A stretch of DNA of 8,319 nt. Source: Actinomycetales bacterium (GTDB lineage Bacteria; Actinomycetota; Actinomycetes; Actinomycetales; BWSM-131). Below are positions 5,730 to 8,319 of this stretch, one piece after another. Each line of letters opens with the position of its first letter. The first letter of the stretch is position 1. The notes beneath the pieces are model-generated. The model saw only the letters and a list, made by a program, of their open reading frames with translations. It did no database searches and was not told where the DNA came from. The stretch lies in contig JASBSH010000410.1 of NCBI GenBank assembly GCA_030149025.1, positions 1-8,319 of the forward strand, in the 5' to 3' direction. Both the position numbers and the translations under genes were made by a program.

Positions 5730-6298
5730 GACGCACCTCCGACACTCGCTGCGGCCGCTTCCCCGGTCGTTGTGTGCGCACGCTGGCCTGCGGGCTGGGT
5801 TGCCGGCTCCACCGGCGACTCGCCTGCCGACATCTGTGCCACCTCGGGCGCCGCCTCGAGCACCGCCTTGACGATGTTCTGGTAGCCGGTGCACCGGCAC
5901 AGGTTGCCCTCGAGACCCTCGCGGACCTCCTCCTCGGTCGGTGAGGGGTTCTCGCCCAGCAGCCCGCAGGTCGCCATGATCATCCCGGGGGTGCAGAAAC
6001 CGCATTGCAGCGCGTGCTGGTTGTGGAACGCCTTCTGCACCGGATGCAGCTGCCCGTCGGTGGCCAGACCCTCGATGGTCGTGACCTTGTGCCCGTCGGC
6101 CTGCACGGCGAGCACCGAGCAGGACTTCACGCTGCGGCCGTCGAGCAGCACGGTGCAGGACCCGCAGTTGCTCGTGTCGCAGCCGATGACCGTGCCGACC
6201 TTGCCGAGGTTCTCGCGCAGGTACTGCACCAGCAGAGTCCTCGGTTCCACCATGTCGGAGTACGTGACTCCGTCGACCTCAACGCTGATCTGAGACAT
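5726..6298 (-). CDS. coxS: Molybdenum hydroxylase 2Fe-2S small subunit (CoxS-like)
   Basis: This 190-residue iron-sulfur subunit passes electrons from the molybdenum site of CoxL to the FAD of CoxM. The N-terminal plant-ferredoxin domain binds one 2Fe-2S cluster through Cys40, Cys45, Cys48 and Cys60 (GCDTSNCGSC motif). The helical second domain binds the other through Cys99-x2-Cys102 and Cys134-x-Cys136 (QCGFCTPG and GNLCRCTGY). All eight cysteines are present, so the subunit looks functional. After about residue 155 there is an Ala/Thr/Pro-rich tail of some 35 residues beyond the usual end of the family, without recognisable motifs. The ATG at 6298 has GGAGG 4 nt before it; a TTG 13 codons upstream is not needed. 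It overlaps coxL by 4 nt and heads the S-L-M-G block. Confidence 0.95.
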   Translation of the reverse strand: MSQISVEVDGVTYSDMVEPRTLLVQYLRENLGKVGTVIGCDTSNCGSCTVLLDGRSVKSCSVLAVQADGHKVTTIEGLATDGQLHPVQKAFHNQHALQCGFCTPGMIMATCGLLGENPSPTEEEVREGLEGNLCRCTGYQNIVKAVLEAAPEVAQMSAGESPVEPATQPAGQRAHTTTGEAAAASVGGAS

Positions 6299-6380
6299 CC
6301 GCCCTCCAGCCCAGTGAACGGCCCTTGGGCAGATCAAACGTCGCCGAGCGTCACCAAGGCAAGGGCTATCGCGAAATCGG
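6299..6380 (-). promoter_or_regulatory. 82-nt gap before coxS: possible leader structure or weak promoter
   Basis: This is the largest gap in the cox gene run. On the minus strand GCCCTTG (6360-6366) can pair with CAAGGGC (6321-6327). The adjacent CCTTGG (6354-6359) can instead pair with CCAAGG (6323-6328), using the same 3' arm, so two mutually exclusive stems are possible. A weak promoter-like pair is TTGCCT (6357-6362) and TTTGAT (6333-6338), 18 nt apart. I cannot tell whether this is a processing site, an attenuator, an internal promoter or nothing. The coxS ribosome binding site lies at its end (about 6303-6307). Confidence 0.3.
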
Positions 6381-7580
6381 TCAGCGTGGTATTGGGGCGC
6401 GGCCGGGCGTGCCGACCGCCCCGTCGAGCGCGCTGCGCGACAGGTGCGAACGGTCGTGGTGCACCGGCCCGGACACCCGGCTGAGGCGCCGGCCCGACCC
6501 GCCCCACTCCAGCTGGATGATCTCCGCCGCGATCGACACCGCGGTCTCCTCGGGCGTCCTGGCCCCGAGGTCGAGCCCGATCGGCGACGACAGCCGCGCC
6601 AGCTCCTCGGCCGTCATCCCCGCCTCGCGCAGCCGCTCCAGGCGGTCGTCGTGGGTGCGCCGCGACCCCATCGCCCCGATGTACCCCACCTCCGGCAGCC
6701 GCAGCGCCACCTCGAGCAGCGGGACGTCGAACTTCGGGTCGTGCGTCAGGACGGCGACCACCGTCCGGCCGTTCACCCGGCCTGCCTCGGCCTCCGCCTG
6801 CAGGTACCGGTGCGGCCACTGGACGACCACCTCGTCGGCGTCGGGGAACCGGGACGCCGTGGCGAACACCGGCCGGGCGTCGCACACCGTCACCCGGTAA
6901 CCCAGGAAGCTGCCGAGCCGCGCCAGCGCCGACGCGAAGTCGATCGCACCGAACACGAGCATCCGCGGCCGTGGCGCGAACGACGAGACGAAGACGCGCA
7001 TGCCCTCACCACGGCGCTCACCGTCGGGTCCGTAACCCAGGGTGTCGCTGCGGCCGGACGCCAGAAGCCCGCGGGCGTCGTCCGTCACCGCGTGGTTCGC
7101 ACGCGCAGACCCCAGGTCCCCCGTGACCGGTGTGTCGGCGTCCTCGCCACGGACCACGAGCCGCCGGCCGACCCGGTCGGGTGAGGGGTGCTCGACCACG
7201 GTGCAGACGGCGACCGGCCGGCCCTGCTCGATGTCGCTCGCGACGTCGCCGAGCTCGGGGAAGGTCTGCTGGTCCACCTTCTCGACGAACACGTCGAGGA
7301 TCCCCCCGCAGGTGAGGCCCACGGCGAACGCGTCGTCGTCGCTGACCCCGTAGCGCTGCAGCACCGGCGGGGACCCGCCCAGCACCTGCTGGCCCAGCTC
7401 GTACACCGCGCCCTCGACGCAGCCGCCGGACACGCTGCCGACCGCCTCCCCGTCCGGCCCGACGAGCATGGCCGCCCCGGCCGAGCGCGGGGCGCTCTTC
7501 CACGTCGCCACCACGGTGCCCATCGCCACCGGCTCGCCTGCGCGCCACCACCGCAGCAGGTCGCTCATCACGTCGCGCAT
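6381..7580 (-). CDS. XdhC/CoxI-family molybdenum-cofactor maturation protein
   Basis: XdhC-family proteins bind the molybdenum cofactor, help its sulfuration and insert it into the large subunit of molybdenum hydroxylases. The 399-residue product has the N-terminal XdhC_CoxI domain with ATWKSAPRSAGAAMLV (25-40), GSVSGGCVEGAV (48-59, Cys54) and LTCGGILDVFVE (89-100, Cys91). The C-terminal Rossmann-type domain runs from about 206 (MLVFGAIDFASALARLG), then CDARPVFATASRFPDADEV (233-251), GYIGAMGSRRTHDDRL (299-314) and SSPIGLDLGARTPEETAVSIAAEI (331-354, in part). The dinucleotide loop is GAIDFA instead of the classical GxGHVA. After residue 360 a 40-residue Arg/Ser/Pro-rich tail has no family match that I recognise. 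I chose the ATG at 7580 with GAGG 7 nt before it; the adjacent GTG at 7583 is possible. It follows the coxE-like gene by 24 nt. Confidence 0.9.
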   Translation of the reverse strand: MRDVMSDLLRWWRAGEPVAMGTVVATWKSAPRSAGAAMLVGPDGEAVGSVSGGCVEGAVYELGQQVLGGSPPVLQRYGVSDDDAFAVGLTCGGILDVFVEKVDQQTFPELGDVASDIEQGRPVAVCTVVEHPSPDRVGRRLVVRGEDADTPVTGDLGSARANHAVTDDARGLLASGRSDTLGYGPDGERRGEGMRVFVSSFAPRPRMLVFGAIDFASALARLGSFLGYRVTVCDARPVFATASRFPDADEVVVQWPHRYLQAEAEAGRVNGRTVVAVLTHDPKFDVPLLEVALRLPEVGYIGAMGSRRTHDDRLERLREAGMTAEELARLSSPIGLDLGARTPEETAVSIAAEIIQLEWGGSGRRLSRVSGPVHHDRSHLSRSALDGAVGTPGRAPIPR

Positions 7581-7604
7581 CACGTCACCTCACCCAGTCG
7601 CCAG

Positions 7605-8319
7605 TCACCGCGACCCGCTCGCGATGAGCTGCAGGAGCCGTTCGAAGGTCGCCATGGAGTGCCCGGCGACGAGGGCGTCGATGTGGGGCAGCGCGGCGGC
7701 GATGCCGGACTGCACCGGCCGGTAGCCCTCCTTGCCGCGGTGCGGGTTGACCCAGATCACCCGATGGGCGAGGCGGCCCAGCCGCCAGGCCTGATCGGCC
7801 AGCAGCGAGGGGTCGCCGCGCTCCCACCCGTCCGAGCAGATCACCACGATCGCACCGCGGGCCAGTCCCCGCTGCCCCCACCGGGTCACGAACGCCGCGA
7901 GCGCCTCCCCCAGCCGGGTTCCGCCGGACCAGTCGGGCACCAGCTCTCCCGCCTCGCGCAGCGCGGTCTCCGCGTCGCGGCTGCGGCGCAGCGCCGGTGT
8001 GAGCCGGGTCAGCCGGGTGCCGACGGAGAACACCTCCACCCGACCGCCCTGCCGCATCGCACCGCGGACGAGGACGTGGCCGAGCCGCAGCAGCGCCTCC
8101 GAATACGGCGCCATCGACCCGGACACGTCGACCAGCAGGACGACGCGACGGGGCCTGGTCACGCGCCGCCGCCACCGCACGGGCCCGGGTTCGCCGCCGC
8201 GCCGCAGCTGGTCGCGAAGGGTGCGCCGCGCGTCGATCTCCCCGCGCCTCCAGGGCCGGCGGCGGGACGCGGGTCGCCGCGGCAGCCGGACGGTGAGTGC
8301 GCCGAAGAGTCGGTCCAGG
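7605..8319 (-). CDS. coxE: CoxE-like von Willebrand factor A protein (partial, N-terminus off right edge)
   Basis: CoxE-type VWA proteins act with a MoxR-type AAA+ ATPase (CoxD) in maturing the CO-dehydrogenase active site. The visible 237 residues begin inside the gene; the frame is open to the window edge. They contain the pre-VWA segment GEIDARRTLRDQLRRGGEP, then the VWA domain with a complete MIDAS: DVSGSM (codons at 8112-8129), the Thr of SGGTRLGEAL (about visible residue 134) and the Asp of VVICSDGWERGD (about 163). It ends with VIWVNPHRGKEGY and a C-terminal helix MATFERLLQLI. Full-length relatives are about 350-450 residues, so 100-200 residues are missing. No signal peptide or membrane segment is seen here. 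A coxD gene and the operon promoter are expected beyond the edge. The gene symbol is by family and context. Confidence 0.88.
   Translation of the reverse strand, partial: LDRLFGALTVRLPRRPASRRRPWRRGEIDARRTLRDQLRRGGEPGPVRWRRRVTRPRRVVLLVDVSGSMAPYSEALLRLGHVLVRGAMRQGGRVEVFSVGTRLTRLTPALRRSRDAETALREAGELVPDWSGGTRLGEALAAFVTRWGQRGLARGAIVVICSDGWERGDPSLLADQAWRLGRLAHRVIWVNPHRGKEGYRPVQSGIAAALPHIDALVAGHSMATFERLLQLIASGSR

Noticed and set aside
3342..5885. 847-codon open frame on the plus strand opposite coxL
   Set aside because: Its sequence is His/Arg/Gly/Val-rich with no fold-like pattern; it is the usual antisense shadow of a high-GC gene with strong third-position bias.
5730..6005. Upstream extension of the coxL frame into coxS
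   Set aside because: The extra 92 codons overlap the strongly conserved coxS cluster domain and read as shadow sequence; the GTG at 5729 has a GGAGG box and a typical GTGA overlap.
6334..6885. Minus-strand frame overlapping the 3' part of the XdhC-type gene, considered as evidence of a frameshift in the tail
   Set aside because: The conserved XdhC motifs continue in the main frame to about residue 355, and the alternative frame has no XdhC-like continuation, only Arg/Gly/Ala-rich sequence.

Overview
The window is GC-rich DNA, dense with genes, from an actinomycete-type chromosome. The evidence is the strong G/C third-position bias, frequent GTG starts, a Rex protein and a Rex operator very close to the Streptomyces forms, and the actinobacterial rex-hemA gene pair. 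A Pseudonocardiales-like host is a guess from general protein style; nothing here proves the genus.

Left part (1-1600): on the minus strand, the redox-sensing repressor gene rex (231-962) overlaps by 4 nt the glutamyl-tRNA reductase gene hemA, of which only the first 78 codons are inside the window. The rex promoter can be read directly: a -35 and a -10 box 17 nt apart, with a 14/16 match to the Rex operator lying between and over them. This implies NADH/NAD+-dependent autoregulation of rex and of haem precursor synthesis, as known for rex-hemACD in Streptomyces. A small glutaredoxin-like gene (1301-1600, plus strand) diverges from rex and appears to be leaderless. The 338-bp intergenic region also carries an unexplained perfect 11-bp inverted repeat (1202-1212 and 1247-1257).

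Right part (1630-8319): six consecutive minus-strand genes form a molybdenum-hydroxylase operon. In order of transcription they are coxE-like VWA protein (partial, runs off the right edge), XdhC/CoxI-type cofactor-insertion protein, then coxS (2Fe-2S small subunit), coxL (molybdopterin large subunit), coxM (FAD medium subunit) and coxG (SRPBCC protein with a C-terminal membrane anchor). The large subunit carries AYRGAGR, not the AYxCSFR loop of the proven Mo-Cu CO dehydrogenases, and the order is S-L-M. Both mark it as form II (CO-dehydrogenase-like, substrate unsettled). The expected electron path is Mo site, two 2Fe-2S clusters, FAD, then a membrane acceptor, with CoxG the candidate link to the quinone pool. 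The cox operon and the glutaredoxin gene converge with a 29-bp gap.

I see no RNA genes, insertion sequences, CRISPR arrays or prophage signs. No clearly new system is evident. The points most worth a second look are the unknown substrate of the form II enzyme with its tethered CoxG, the structured 82-nt gap before coxS, and the inverted repeat upstream of the glutaredoxin gene.
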